From Methylobacterium platani (GTDB lineage Bacteria; Pseudomonadota; Alphaproteobacteria; Rhizobiales; Beijerinckiaceae), in the NCBI RefSeq assembly GCF_001653715.1, contig NZ_LWHQ01000047.1:124001-188000 (forward strand): a stretch of DNA of 64,000 nucleotides, read 5' to 3'. Positions within the stretch are counted from its first letter, which is position 1. Every line of letters begins with the position of its first letter. Shown here piece by piece: positions 24,928 to 34,967 of the stretch. The notes below the pieces were generated by a model. That model was given only the letters and a program-made list of their open reading frames with translations. It did not search any database and was not told where the DNA came from. Both the position numbers and the translations under genes were made by a program.

Positions 24928-25032
24928 CGGGCGGCCGGGGCGGGACGGGGCATGGATGGACGGTCTCCGGTCAGGGTCGGCGGCCCCGTGTGTCACGGCG
25001 GGGCGCCCAGGTCACCCCTTCCCGGCGAGTCG

Positions 25033-25060
25033 CCCCTCGGGGTGATTCGCCCCCGAGGGG
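25033..25060. other. Intercistronic inverted repeat between ftsW and murG
   Basis: CCCCTCGGGG and its complement CCCCGAGGGG, separated by 8 nt, lie just after the ftsW stop. It could attenuate or stabilise the ftsW-murG transcript. There is no T-run. Confidence 0.5.
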
Positions 25061-25071
25061 ACGGCGCGGGG

Positions 25072-26211
<1,140 letters not shown>

Positions 26212-26309
26212 GGCTTGCAGAGACCCTCGTTCACCAGCCCCGACCATCGGACGGAATGGTAAACCGAGCGTTGCCGTGCCGCCCCAGCGACGCGGATCGG
26301 CCTTGTGCC

Positions 26310-26340
26310 CCCGGTCCTTGCGCCGTCGGTCCTTGCGGCC
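26310..26340. repeat. Imperfect tandem duplication (about 15 bp) near ftsW
   Basis: Two adjacent units share CGGTCCTTGCG (starting near 26310 and 26325). They lie in the 140 bp between ftsW and the next upstream gene. Probably slippage; no function inferred. Confidence 0.4.
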
Positions 26341-26351
26341 GGCCCCGGCGG

Positions 26352-26594
26352 TCAGCCCTGGAACATGCCGTGCGGCGCCAGCTCGAAATGCCGCGCATAG
26401 GCGTCGTCCAGCGTCTCCCACGGCATCAGCATCACGCCGTGCAGCGGCGCCGCCCCGGCCGTGAGGGCGCCGAAGCGCTGCAGGATGAGCGCGAGCTCGT
26501 AGGCGGTGATGTCGGGCTTGGGGTCGAAGCGGTAGAAATGGGTCTCGTTGTCGACCGGCTCGGCGCCGATGCCCTTCAGGAGCGACTCGAACAT
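26352..26594 (-). CDS. Conserved-looking hypothetical protein
   Basis: Encodes 80 aa from ATG 26594 (MFESLLKGIGAEPVDNETHFYRFDPKPDITAYELALIL). It is acidic and soluble, with one likely helix (AYELALILQRFGALT) and a Trp/Asp-containing C-terminus. A purine-rich stretch precedes the start. No family is recognised. It lies upstream of ftsW in the same direction, 140 bp away, and might share a transcript with it. Confidence 0.6.
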   Translation of the reverse strand: MFESLLKGIGAEPVDNETHFYRFDPKPDITAYELALILQRFGALTAGAAPLHGVMLMPWETLDDAYARHFELAPHGMFQG

Positions 26595-26728
26595 CACGGA
26601 GGTCCCCCGTTCCGGCCCGATCCCCGTCGCGCCGCAGGAGAGACTTAAGCCGGATGGAGGGGCTGCGGCAAATAAACTTGATGGGAGGATGGGCCGGACG
26701 TCCTCGGAGGCGCGGCGCCCGGCGCCTG

Positions 26729-27069
26729 CTATCGCGTCAGCGGGACGGCAGTGATGAAGTGCATCCCGGTCGAGACCCGCGCTTCCCACACGGTCCGCAA
26801 AGGCATCGCACGACCGTCCGGCGCGACCACGGTGCCCTCGAAGACAACGCGCGGAGGATCGCACGAAGGCATGATTCTCATGCCGAGCCGATTCGACAGC
26901 GCGTGCATCACGATTGCATCTGCCAGGATGTCAGGAGCATCCGAGTGAAGCCGAAGCCCATCAAATACTTTGCCTTCGAGGCGCCACGGGGATGCTCGGT
27001 ATTCATCAGATATGCCGAGATCTTGCGGCCGTCGATCAACCAGGCGGCCGGGACCTGCGGCAGCGTCAA
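26729..27069 (-). pseudogene. Frameshifted DUF6883-like gene
   Basis: Two frames together give one DUF6883-like protein. The first part starts at TTG 27069 (MTLPQVPAAWLIDGRKISAYLMNTEHPRG...KAKYLMGFGF) and stops at 26908. The second part (SDAPDILADAIVMHAL...GTVVAPDGRAMPLRTVWEARVSTGMHFITAVPL) is in another frame and runs to 26729. A one-base deletion near 26941-26950 explains the break; adding one base restores 113 residues. The start overlaps the stop of the DUF4926 gene (TTGA). DUF6883 and DUF4926 commonly occur as neighbours. A sequencing error is the alternative to true decay. Confidence 0.7.
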
Positions 27070-27323
27070 CGCTTCGCGCTTTCAACGAGACGGATCCGAT
27101 CAGGCCCGAGGGTCGCGAGAGTCCATTCCGGCTCCGCGAATTCCACGACGTAGCTGTCGCCCGAGGCACGCAGATGGACGGCGACGATCGTCCCTTCCGT
27201 GCTGGCAGGGACCGGAATTCCGTCGTCGCTGACGACGGCAGCCGTCAGCACGACATCGTCAAGGTCGCGGAACCTCGACGAGGTTGACGTCTCTTCAAAC
27301 CGATAGGCGAATTCGATCGACAT
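27066..27323 (-). CDS. DUF4926-like small protein
   Basis: Encodes 85 aa from ATG 27323. The core FRDLDDVVLTAAVVSDDGIPVPASTEGTIVAVHLRASGDSYVVEFAEPEWTLATLGPDRIRLV matches the DUF4926 pattern: a helix, 'G..GTIV.V' and 'Y.VEF....' strands, then 'L....I'. Such small SH3-like proteins often sit beside DUF6883 genes and have been linked to toxin/immunity-type loci; no activity is established here. It overlaps the broken DUF6883 gene by 4 bp. AT content is slightly above its neighbours, in keeping with transfer. Confidence 0.7.
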   Translation of the reverse strand: MSIEFAYRFEETSTSSRFRDLDDVVLTAAVVSDDGIPVPASTEGTIVAVHLRASGDSYVVEFAEPEWTLATLGPDRIRLVESAKR

Positions 27324-27484
27324 GGGGAGAGATTTGGCCGGGTCGGACGCCGTGTCAACGCCGCCCCCGATCAGCCGGCCCGCACGCTGAATGCACGAGA
27401 ATCGGTCGCGATCCGCCACCGAGCTCTGCGGCGGCGGGATCGGAGAGCGCGCTCGCAACACGTCCGAGCCCCGAGGCGGCACGC

Positions 27485-28111
27485 TCAATCCCCGTGCGGC
27501 CCGCACCAGCCCGGCAAGTACGCCGCGTGCTTGGAGCGGGCGAGGGCCATCGCCTCCTCGAGGGCGTCGGAGAAATCGTCCTTCACGTCCTTGCGCTTGA
27601 TGCGCCGGCGCAGGAAATCCGCCCACAGGAACTCGCTGAACGGCGTCGTGTCCTTGGCAAAGCCCCCGGAACGGCGCAGCTCGCCGGCGAGGCTGCGGAA
27701 GGGATCGTCCGCGAGGTCCTCGATGCTCTTCGGCAGGTCGGCGACGTCCCGGCGCACGCCGTCCGCATCGTAGGGGTGGACCCAGGCGCGGTGGTCGGCC
27801 ACGACCCAGAAGGCGTCCTTCTCGAGGTGGTGCAGGTCGGCCACCACCGTCGTGAGCACGTTCTCGACCCCCTCCTCCTTGAGGGCGCGGGCGAGGTGGT
27901 GGTGGTCGACGAGGTAGCGCCGCTTCTTCGGCCCGAGCAGCACCGGGATCATGTGCGAGGCGAGGAAAGCCTCCCGGTCCGCGTCGGCGATCTCGCGCCA
28001 GCGCTTGCGCTTGGCCGCGACCTCGCGGTAGCCGACCGTCATCTGGGTCGGGCGCAGCTCGGCGATCGGCACGCTGTGGAGAATCGGCTCGCGGACGGAC
28101 ATGCGGCTCAT
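27485..28111 (-). CDS. ParB-like (ParBc_2/DUF1016-unrelated) protein
   Basis: Encodes 208 aa. The N-terminal half has the ParBc_2 pattern: IPIAELRPTQMTVG-like strand and helix, VAAKRKRWREIADADREAFLASHMIPVLLGPKKRRYLVDHHHLARAL (about 15-75). The C-terminal half is helical and charged, with a Trp-rich FLWADFLRRRIKRKDVKDDF. Family members are annotated as putative ParB-like nucleases and are not chromosome partition proteins. There is no HTH domain and no parA. It stands alone between the DUF4926 gene and the efflux operon. Function unproven. Confidence 0.75.
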   Translation of the reverse strand: MSRMSVREPILHSVPIAELRPTQMTVGYREVAAKRKRWREIADADREAFLASHMIPVLLGPKKRRYLVDHHHLARALKEEGVENVLTTVVADLHHLEKDAFWVVADHRAWVHPYDADGVRRDVADLPKSIEDLADDPFRSLAGELRRSGGFAKDTTPFSEFLWADFLRRRIKRKDVKDDFSDALEEAMALARSKHAAYLPGWCGPHGD

Positions 28112-28647
28112 CGGGGTTCTTGCGCGCGGGATGCCCGCGCCTGACAGGGCAAGGTTGGTCGCACCCTCCCCTGGGTCAAGGTGCCGGACCGAGGCCGCAC
28201 GGTCTAACGGACCGGGAGACCGCCTCGGCCGGACGGCCTAGTCCGCGCCGCCGGACACCGGTTTTCGCGTTCCGTAAGCCCTTCGCGCCATGGGCGTATC
28301 GCCCGAGGATCGACCGTCGCGGCGGGACCGGGCGCGCCGCCGCGGCGCCCGGCCGATGCACCGGCGGGCGTCCTTGACTTGGGTTCGGTTTGCTCGCCAA
28401 GAGACGACCACGGGAAGCCGACCGCGAGGCGCGGCATCCCGGCCCGGATCCTGCCCCGCGGTCGGTCCCTGTCATGGAACTGACGCAGGGACACGGCAGG
28501 AGACCCGGTGGCTTCCGGTATCGGGTCACGTAAACAGGGGCCGGTCGGCTGGCCCGGGACTTCTCGGATACGCCCCGTCGCCGGGGGCGGCCCGCCCGAG
28601 GATGTCCCAGGATCGGCCGAACCGTCCCGGCGAATGGTCGGCGCGCG
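28112..28647. other. 536 bp region between divergent ParB-like gene and RND operon
   Basis: It must contain the efflux operon promoter and that of the ParB-like gene, but no consensus promoter, operator or RNA is recognisable. Open frames across it are compositional and have no ribosome sites. Confidence 0.4.
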
Positions 28648-29952
28648 ATGGACACCAACAATCCTCTGACCACGGAGCCCCCGACCACGCGGGCGCGCCG
28701 GCGCGGCCTCGGCTGGACCGTCGCGATCCTGCTCCTGGCGGGCGCCGGCCTGGCGGTCTGGTCCGTGCCGGCCCTGGCGCCCGTGCGCGAGCGCCTGGAA
28801 GGGCTGCTGGCGCAGCGCCAGGGAGTCGAGGGCCAGGCGCCGGACACCGCGGAGACCGCCGCGCCGCCGGTCTTCCGGCCGACGAAGCAGCAGCTCGCGA
28901 GCTTCGGGATCGAGACCGTGCAGGCCCGCGAGTTCCGGCCCGAAGGCTTCGCCGAGGGGCGGATCGGCGTCAACGAGGACGACAACGTGCCGGTCTACTC
29001 GCCCTATGCGGGCCGGGTGACCAAGGTGATGGTCCGGGCCGGCGACCGGGTGAAGGCCAACCAGGTACTGTTCACCCTCGAGGCCGCCGACATGGTCTCG
29101 GCCCTCAACGATTTCCAGGCGGCCTCGAACGCGCTCGCCAAGAATTCGGCCCTGCTCAAGCTCAACCAGACCGTGGCGGCCCGGCTCCAGGAGCTGTTCC
29201 AGGCCAAGGCTGTGGCGCTGAAGGACTGGCAGCAGGCCCAGAACGACGTGATCGCGGCGCAGAGCGACCAGCGCTCGGCCGAGGCCTCGCTCCAGGCGGT
29301 GCGCAACCGCCTGCGCATCCTCGGCAAGTCGGATGCGGAGATCGACGCCTTCGCGCGCAGCGGGGCGATGAGCCCGGAGACCGAGATCCGCGCGCCGATC
29401 GCCGGCACCATCGTGCAGCGCAAGGTGGGCCTCGGCCAGTATCTCGGCTCGGGCAGCGACCCGGCCTTCGTCATCGGCGACCTCTCGACGGTGTGGCTCG
29501 TCGCCAACGTGCGCGAGACCGAGGTGCCGCGGATCAAGCTCGGCCAGGAGCTGGAGGCCAGCGTGATCGGCTTCCCCGACCGGGTGTTCAAGGCGCGCAT
29601 CAACTACATGGCGGCCTCCCTCGATCCCGCGACCCGCCGCCTGCCGGTGCGGGCCGAGATCGACAATGCCGAGGGCCTGCTGCGGCCCGAGATGTTCGCG
29701 ACCTTCACGATCCTGACCGGCCGCGACGAGAGCGCCCCGGCGATCCCGGCCTCGGCGATCGTCTACGAGGGCGCCCGCGCCCGGATCTGGATCGAGCGGC
29801 CGGACGGCACCATCGCGTCGCGCAACGTCACCCTCGGGCTCACCGGCGGCGGCCTCGTCCAGGTCGTCGACGGCCTCAAGGTCGGCGAGCGCGTGGTGAC
29901 CCGCGGCAGCCTGTTCATCGACCGGGCCGCCTCCGGCGACAAAGCGTCCTGA
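28648..29952 (+). CDS. RND efflux periplasmic adaptor (membrane fusion protein)
   Basis: Encodes 434 aa. A short cytoplasmic N-terminus and one transmembrane helix (GWTVAILLLAGAGLAVWSV) precede a CusB/CzcB-like adaptor: barrel-sandwich half-motif VPVYSPYAGRVTKVMVRAGDRVKANQVLFTLEAADM near 115, coiled hairpin to about 230, second lipoyl half IRAPIAGTIVQRKVGLGQYLGSG near 250, then beta-barrel and membrane-proximal domains. It links the pump at 29981 to the outer-membrane channel. No His/Met-rich metal-binding N-terminus is seen. Confidence 0.92.
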   Translation: MDTNNPLTTEPPTTRARRRGLGWTVAILLLAGAGLAVWSVPALAPVRERLEGLLAQRQGVEGQAPDTAETAAPPVFRPTKQQLASFGIETVQAREFRPEGFAEGRIGVNEDDNVPVYSPYAGRVTKVMVRAGDRVKANQVLFTLEAADMVSALNDFQAASNALAKNSALLKLNQTVAARLQELFQAKAVALKDWQQAQNDVIAAQSDQRSAEASLQAVRNRLRILGKSDAEIDAFARSGAMSPETEIRAPIAGTIVQRKVGLGQYLGSGSDPAFVIGDLSTVWLVANVRETEVPRIKLGQELEASVIGFPDRVFKARINYMAASLDPATRRLPVRAEIDNAEGLLRPEMFATFTILTGRDESAPAIPASAIVYEGARARIWIERPDGTIASRNVTLGLTGGGLVQVVDGLKVGERVVTRGSLFIDRAASGDKAS

Positions 29953-29980
29953 TCGTCGGCGTCCTGAGGATCTCCGCCCC

Positions 29981-32900
29981 ATGAACCGCCTGATCGACTT
30001 CGCCCTGCGCCAGCGGGTGCTGGTGCTGCTCCTGTTCCTGGCGATGCTCGGGATCGGCTACGCGAGCTTCATGCAGCTCAACATCGAGGCCTACCCGGAC
30101 CCGGTGCCGCCGCTCGTCGACGTCATCACCCAGAATCCGGGCCAGTCGGCCGAGGAGATCGAGCGCTACATCACCATCCCGCTCGAGGTGCAGCTCGCCG
30201 GCATCCCCAATGCCACGGTGACCCGGACGATCTCGCTGTTCGGCCTCTCCGACGTGAAGATCCAGTTCACCTACGACTTCACCTACCAGGAGGCGCTGCA
30301 GCGGGTGCTCAACCGGCTGTCGCAGCTGCCGCCGCTGCCGAACAACGCCCAGCCGCAGATCTCGCCGACGAGCCCGATCGGCGAGATCATGCGCTACCAG
30401 GTGACGGGACCGCCGGGCTTCTCCTCGACCGACCTGAAGACCCTGCAGGACTGGGTGCTGCAGCGCCGCTTCAAGGCGATTCCCGGCGTCGTCGACGTCT
30501 CGGCCTTCGGCGGCAAGACCAAGGAGTTCGAGGTCGCGGTCGACCTGCACAAGCTCCAGGCGCAGGGGCTGACCCTGGTCCAGCTCGTCTCGGCGCTCAA
30601 CAATTCGAGCACCAACGTCGGCGGCCAGACGCTCAATGTCGGCGAGCAATCGGCGGTGGTGCGCGGCGTCGGCCTGATCCGCGACATGGACGACATCCGC
30701 AACACCATGATCACGCAGGTCAACGGCGTGCCGGTGCTGGTGAAGGACGTGGCCGAGGTCCAGGTCAGCAACGCGCCGCGCCTCGGCATCGTCGGCCACG
30801 AGAACAACGGCGACATCGTCGAGGGCATCGTGCTCTTGAGCCGCGGCGGCAAGAGCCTGCCGACGATCCAGCGGGTCGAGGCCGAGATCGAGAAGATCAA
30901 CTCCTCCGGCATCCTGCCGCCGGGCGTGCAGGTCGTGCCGCTCTACGACCGCAGCGCGCTTATCCACACCACCACCCACACGGTGATGCACAACCTCGTC
31001 TTCGGCGTGGTGCTGGTGTTCCTGGTGCAGTGGCTGTTCCTCGGCAGCCTCAAGAGCGCGATCATCGTCGCCGCCACGATCCCGTTCGCGCTCGGATTTG
31101 CCATCGCCATCATGGTGGCGCGGGGCGAATCGGCCAACCTCCTGTCGCTCGGCGCGATCGATTTCGGCCTCATCGTCGACGCGACGGTGATCATGGTGGA
31201 GAACATCTTCCGCCACCTCGCCGAGCACAAAGGGCCGACCCATCGCGGCAGCGGGGTCAAGATCGGGCTGATCGCCTCGGCCGCCCGCGAGGTGAACCGG
31301 GCGATCTTCTTCTCCGCCTCGATCATCATCGTCGGCTTCCTGCCGCTCTTCACGCTCACCGGCGTCGAGGGCCACATCTTCGGGCCGATGGCGAAAACCT
31401 ATGCCTACGCGCTCGTCGGCGGTCTGCTCGCCACCTACACGGTGTCGCCGGCGCTCTCGGCGCTCATCCTGCCGAACCACGTCGAGGAGCGCGACACCAT
31501 CGTGGTCAAGCTCCTGCGGGCGCTGTTCCGGCCGCTCCAGGGCTTCACCCTCAACAACCGGATCCTGACGATCCTGATGACGGTGGCGATGCTCGGCTGC
31601 ACCGGGGTCGCGATGCGCACGCTGGGCCTCGAGTTCCTGCCGACGCTGGAGGAGGGCAACCTCTACATCCGCGGCACGATGCCGGCCTCGATCTCGCTGG
31701 AGGCCGGCAACCCCTACGTCGAGCGGATGCGCAAGCTGATCGGCTCCTACCCGGAGGTGACCACGGTCGTCTCGCACCAGGGCCGTCCCGACGACGGCAC
31801 CGACGCGACCGGGTTCTTCAACGTCGAGATCTTCGCGCCGTTGAAGCCCGCCGACCAGTGGCGGCCGGGGCTCACCAAGGACAAGCTGATCGAGGAGATC
31901 TCGGGCCGCCTGCGCGAGGAATTGCCCGGCATCGAGTTCAACTTCTCGCAATACATTCAGGACAACGTCCAGGAGGCGGCCTCCGGCGTGAAGGGCGAGA
32001 ACTCGGTCAAGGTCTACGGCACCGACCTCGAGCAGATCACCCGCACCGCCAACGAGGTGAAGGCGGCGCTCGCCACGGTACCGGGCGTCACCGACCTCGC
32101 GGTGTTCACGTCGCTGGGCCAGCCGACGGTGCGCATCGACATCGACCGGGCCCGGGCCGCCCGCTACGGGCTCGCGCCCGGCGACATCGCCACCACGATC
32201 TCGGCGGCGATCGGCGGCCAGACCGCCGGCGACCTCTACGAGTACGGCAGCGACCGCCACTTCCCGATGCGGGTGCGGCTGGCGCCGGACTACCGCCGCT
32301 CGCTCGAGACCATCCGCAACATCACGGTCGGCGTGACGCCGCCGAGCGGCGGGGTGGTCCAGGTGCCGCTCTCGGAGATCGCCCGCGTCGAGCTCGTCTC
32401 GGGCGCGGCCTTCATCTACCGCGAGAACCAGGAGCGCTACATCCCGGTCAAGTTCAGCGTGCGCGGGCGCGACCTCGGCGGCGCGGTGATCGAGGCGCAG
32501 AGGCGCGTCTCGGAGCAGGTCGATCTGCCGGCCGGCTACCACCTCGAATGGGTCGGCGAGTTCAGCAACCTGCAGGGCGCGATCGCGCGGCTGAAGCTCG
32601 TGGTGCCGCTGACGATCGGGCTGATCGCGCTGCTGCTCTACGTCAACTTCGCCTCGCTCACCGACACGCTGCTCACCCTGAGCGTGATCCCGATGGCGCT
32701 GATCGGCGGCATCTTCGCCCTCGTCTTCACGGCTACGCCGTTCTCGGTCTCGGCGGCGATCGGCTTCATCGCGCTGTTCGGCATCTCGACCATGGAGGGC
32801 GTGATCCTGCTCTCGTACTGCAACCAGCTGATGGACGAGGGCTGGGCCCGCGCCCGGGCGATCCACCACGCCGCCGACGTGCGGATGCGCCCGGTGATGA

Positions 32901-33118
32901 TGACCTGCGTGGCGGCCTGCGTCGGCCTGCTGCCGGCGGCGATCTCGACCGGCATCGGCTCGCAGGTGCAGAAGCCCCTGGCGCTGGTGGTGGTGGGCGG
33001 CATCCTGCTCGCCCCGATCCTGATCCTGGTGGTGCTCCCGGTGCTCATCGCGGCGTTCTCGCGCCACCGTGCCCGGGCGCCTGTCGCTTCCGCGCGACAG
33101 TCCGAGGCGGCGGAGTGA
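29981..33118 (+). CDS. RND efflux pump, heavy-metal-efflux (CzcA/CusA) type
   Basis: Encodes 1045 aa, the usual size, with 12 transmembrane helices: one at the N-terminus (VLVLLLFLAMLGIGYASF), a cluster at about 335-530 and another at about 870-1030. TM4 carries GAIDFGLIVDATVIMVEN; the DFG-x2-VD proton-relay aspartates of HME pumps are present, but the following residues (AT) differ from the common 'GAV' of CzcA/CusA. Substrate is therefore uncertain (metal ion or small molecule). The gene is 28 bp after the adaptor and 5 bp before the outer-membrane factor. Confidence 0.9.
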   Translation: MNRLIDFALRQRVLVLLLFLAMLGIGYASFMQLNIEAYPDPVPPLVDVITQNPGQSAEEIERYITIPLEVQLAGIPNATVTRTISLFGLSDVKIQFTYDFTYQEALQRVLNRLSQLPPLPNNAQPQISPTSPIGEIMRYQVTGPPGFSSTDLKTLQDWVLQRRFKAIPGVVDVSAFGGKTKEFEVAVDLHKLQAQGLTLVQLVSALNNSSTNVGGQTLNVGEQSAVVRGVGLIRDMDDIRNTMITQVNGVPVLVKDVAEVQVSNAPRLGIVGHENNGDIVEGIVLLSRGGKSLPTIQRVEAEIEKINSSGILPPGVQVVPLYDRSALIHTTTHTVMHNLVFGVVLVFLVQWLFLGSLKSAIIVAATIPFALGFAIAIMVARGESANLLSLGAIDFGLIVDATVIMVENIFRHLAEHKGPTHRGSGVKIGLIASAAREVNRAIFFSASIIIVGFLPLFTLTGVEGHIFGPMAKTYAYALVGGLLATYTVSPALSALILPNHVEERDTIVVKLLRALFRPLQGFTLNNRILTILMTVAMLGCTGVAMRTLGLEFLPTLEEGNLYIRGTMPASISLEAGNPYVERMRKLIGSYPEVTTVVSHQGRPDDGTDATGFFNVEIFAPLKPADQWRPGLTKDKLIEEISGRLREELPGIEFNFSQYIQDNVQEAASGVKGENSVKVYGTDLEQITRTANEVKAALATVPGVTDLAVFTSLGQPTVRIDIDRARAARYGLAPGDIATTISAAIGGQTAGDLYEYGSDRHFPMRVRLAPDYRRSLETIRNITVGVTPPSGGVVQVPLSEIARVELVSGAAFIYRENQERYIPVKFSVRGRDLGGAVIEAQRRVSEQVDLPAGYHLEWVGEFSNLQGAIARLKLVVPLTIGLIALLLYVNFASLTDTLLTLSVIPMALIGGIFALVFTATPFSVSAAIGFIALFGISTMEGVILLSYCNQLMDEGWARARAIHHAADVRMRPVMMTCVAACVGLLPAAISTGIGSQVQKPLALVVVGGILLAPILILVVLPVLIAAFSRHRARAPVASARQSEAAE

Positions 33119-33123
33119 GCTAG

Positions 33124-34881
33124 ATGCTGGCTGGACCCGCCCCCTCCCCCGCCGACGCGAAGCTGCCCGATCCCATGCGCGCCATCCTGCGCCTCTCGAC
33201 CGCGATCACGGTGCCGCGCGGCGTCGCCCCCGCCCCGGGCTCCCCGGAGGGGCGGGCCGACGGCCGGGCCCTGCATGCCGGGGGCGCGCAAGACGAGGCC
33301 AGGGACGGCGAGGCTTCGGACGACGGGGGATCGGGCGAGCGGGAGGCCCGGGCCGCGGCGCGCCCCGCGGTGCGCACGGCCGCCCGCATCCTGGCGGCCG
33401 CCCTCGCGAGCGCGTCCGCCTCGGCCTGCATGGTCGGGCCCGACTTCCAGGGCGCGACGCCGCCGCCCGTCTCCTCCTACACCAGGGAGGGGCTGCGCAA
33501 CCCCGCGGTGACGGACGAGGACCGCCGGAACGGCGCGCTCGGTCAGCGCTTCGCCCAGGGGCGCGACGTGCCGGGCGAGTGGTGGACGCTGTTCCGCTCC
33601 CGCGCCCTCGACAGCCTGGTGGCGGAGGCGCTCGCCCGCAACCCGACCCTCGACGCGGCCCAGGCCAGCCTGCGGGCGGCGCGGGCCACCACGGAGGCGC
33701 AGCGCGGCGCGCTGTTCCCGCAGGTCGGCTTCAACTCCCAGGCCTCCTACAACAAGGCCCCGGGCGGCGACCTGCAATCGCCCCTCAACAACAACGACCT
33801 GCTCTACAGCCTCGTCACCCCGCAGGTGACGGTGAGCTTCGCCCCGGACGTGTTCGGCGGCACCCGTCGCGCGCTCGAATCGCAGGCGGCGCAGGAGGAG
33901 GGGCAGCGCTGGCAGCTCGAGGCGGCCTATCTGACGCTCACCTCCAACGTCGTCGCGGCGGCGATCCAGGAAGCGTCGCTGCGGGCCCAGATCGCCGCGA
34001 CCGAGAAGGTGATCCAGGCCCAGACCGACCTGCTGTCGCTGATCACCAAGCAGTCGAATGCCGGCCAGGTCGCGGGCGCCGACGTGGTGCAGCAGACCGC
34101 GCTGCTCGCCCAGTCGCAGCAATTGCTGCCGCCGCTGCAGCGGGCGCTCGCCCAGCAGCGCAACCTGCTGACCGCCCTCGCCGGCCGCTTCCCGAGCGAG
34201 GAGGTGAGCCAGACCTTCACCCTCGCCTCGCTGCACCTGCCCCGTTCCCTGCCGGTGAGCCTGCCCTCGCGGCTGATCGAGCAGCGCCCCGACGTGAAGG
34301 CGGCGGAGGCCGCGGTGCATGCAGCCAGCGCCCAGGTCGGCGTCGCGGTGGCGAACCGCCTGCCGCAATTCACCATCTCGGGCGCGATCGGCGCCAGCGC
34401 GACCAACTTCGCGGCGCTCCTCAACCCGGCGGCGAGCCTGTGGACCATCGCCGGCGCGGTGGCCCAGCCGCTCTTCGACGGCGGCACCCTGTTCCGGCGC
34501 CAGCAGGCGGCGGAGGAGACCCTGGCCGCGGCCCAGGCGCAGTACCGCGCCACCGTCATCGGCGCCTATCAGAACGTCGCGGACGCCCTGCGCGCCCTCC
34601 AGTCCGACGGCCGCGCGGTGGCGGCCGCCAACGCCGCCGTCTCGGCGAGCCGGCAGAGCGTCGAGCTCGTGCGCAAGCAGTTCGGCCTCGGCGCGGTCAG
34701 CAGCGCCTCGCTGCTCATCACCCAGTCGTCCTACCTGCAGGCCGTGGTGACGCAGGCCCAGGCCCAGGCCAACCAGTACGCCGACACCGCGGCCCTGTTC
34801 CAGGCGCTCGGCGGCGGCTGGTGGAACCGGCGCGACGTGAAGCCGGCCCGCGACCCGAAGGACCCGGCGCCGTTCCTGTAG
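33124..34881 (+). CDS. TolC/NodT-type outer membrane efflux lipoprotein
   Basis: Encodes 585 aa from ATG 33124, which has GGAG ten bases upstream. This start leaves about 85 polar residues before the signal peptide and lipobox (ILAAALASASASAC). An in-frame GTG at 33370 would start directly at the signal peptide but has no ribosome site. The mature part has two outer-membrane-efflux repeats with typical motifs (FRSRALDSLVAEALARNPTLDAAQASLRAAR, SLPSRLIEQRPDVKAAEAAVHAASAQVGVA, and FDGGTLFRRQQAAEE). It completes the tripartite pump. Part of its 3' region recurs as a decayed copy at 36042-36190. Confidence 0.88.
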   Translation: MLAGPAPSPADAKLPDPMRAILRLSTAITVPRGVAPAPGSPEGRADGRALHAGGAQDEARDGEASDDGGSGEREARAAARPAVRTAARILAAALASASASACMVGPDFQGATPPPVSSYTREGLRNPAVTDEDRRNGALGQRFAQGRDVPGEWWTLFRSRALDSLVAEALARNPTLDAAQASLRAARATTEAQRGALFPQVGFNSQASYNKAPGGDLQSPLNNNDLLYSLVTPQVTVSFAPDVFGGTRRALESQAAQEEGQRWQLEAAYLTLTSNVVAAAIQEASLRAQIAATEKVIQAQTDLLSLITKQSNAGQVAGADVVQQTALLAQSQQLLPPLQRALAQQRNLLTALAGRFPSEEVSQTFTLASLHLPRSLPVSLPSRLIEQRPDVKAAEAAVHAASAQVGVAVANRLPQFTISGAIGASATNFAALLNPAASLWTIAGAVAQPLFDGGTLFRRQQAAEETLAAAQAQYRATVIGAYQNVADALRALQSDGRAVAAANAAVSASRQSVELVRKQFGLGAVSSASLLITQSSYLQAVVTQAQAQANQYADTAALFQALGGGWWNRRDVKPARDPKDPAPFL

Positions 34882-34967
34882 GGCCGCCGCCCGGTGGACA
34901 CGCGGCGGGGATCCAAAACGTTTCTGCCCCGTTTCCAGCGCAGCCGTGACGGGCCGGGGGGATTTTC

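Noticed and set aside
29915..33067. Very long open frame on the minus strand opposite the RND pump
   Set aside because: It is the mirror of a strongly coding gene in high-GC DNA; its product is His/Arg/Asp/Glu-rich with no fold or ribosome site.
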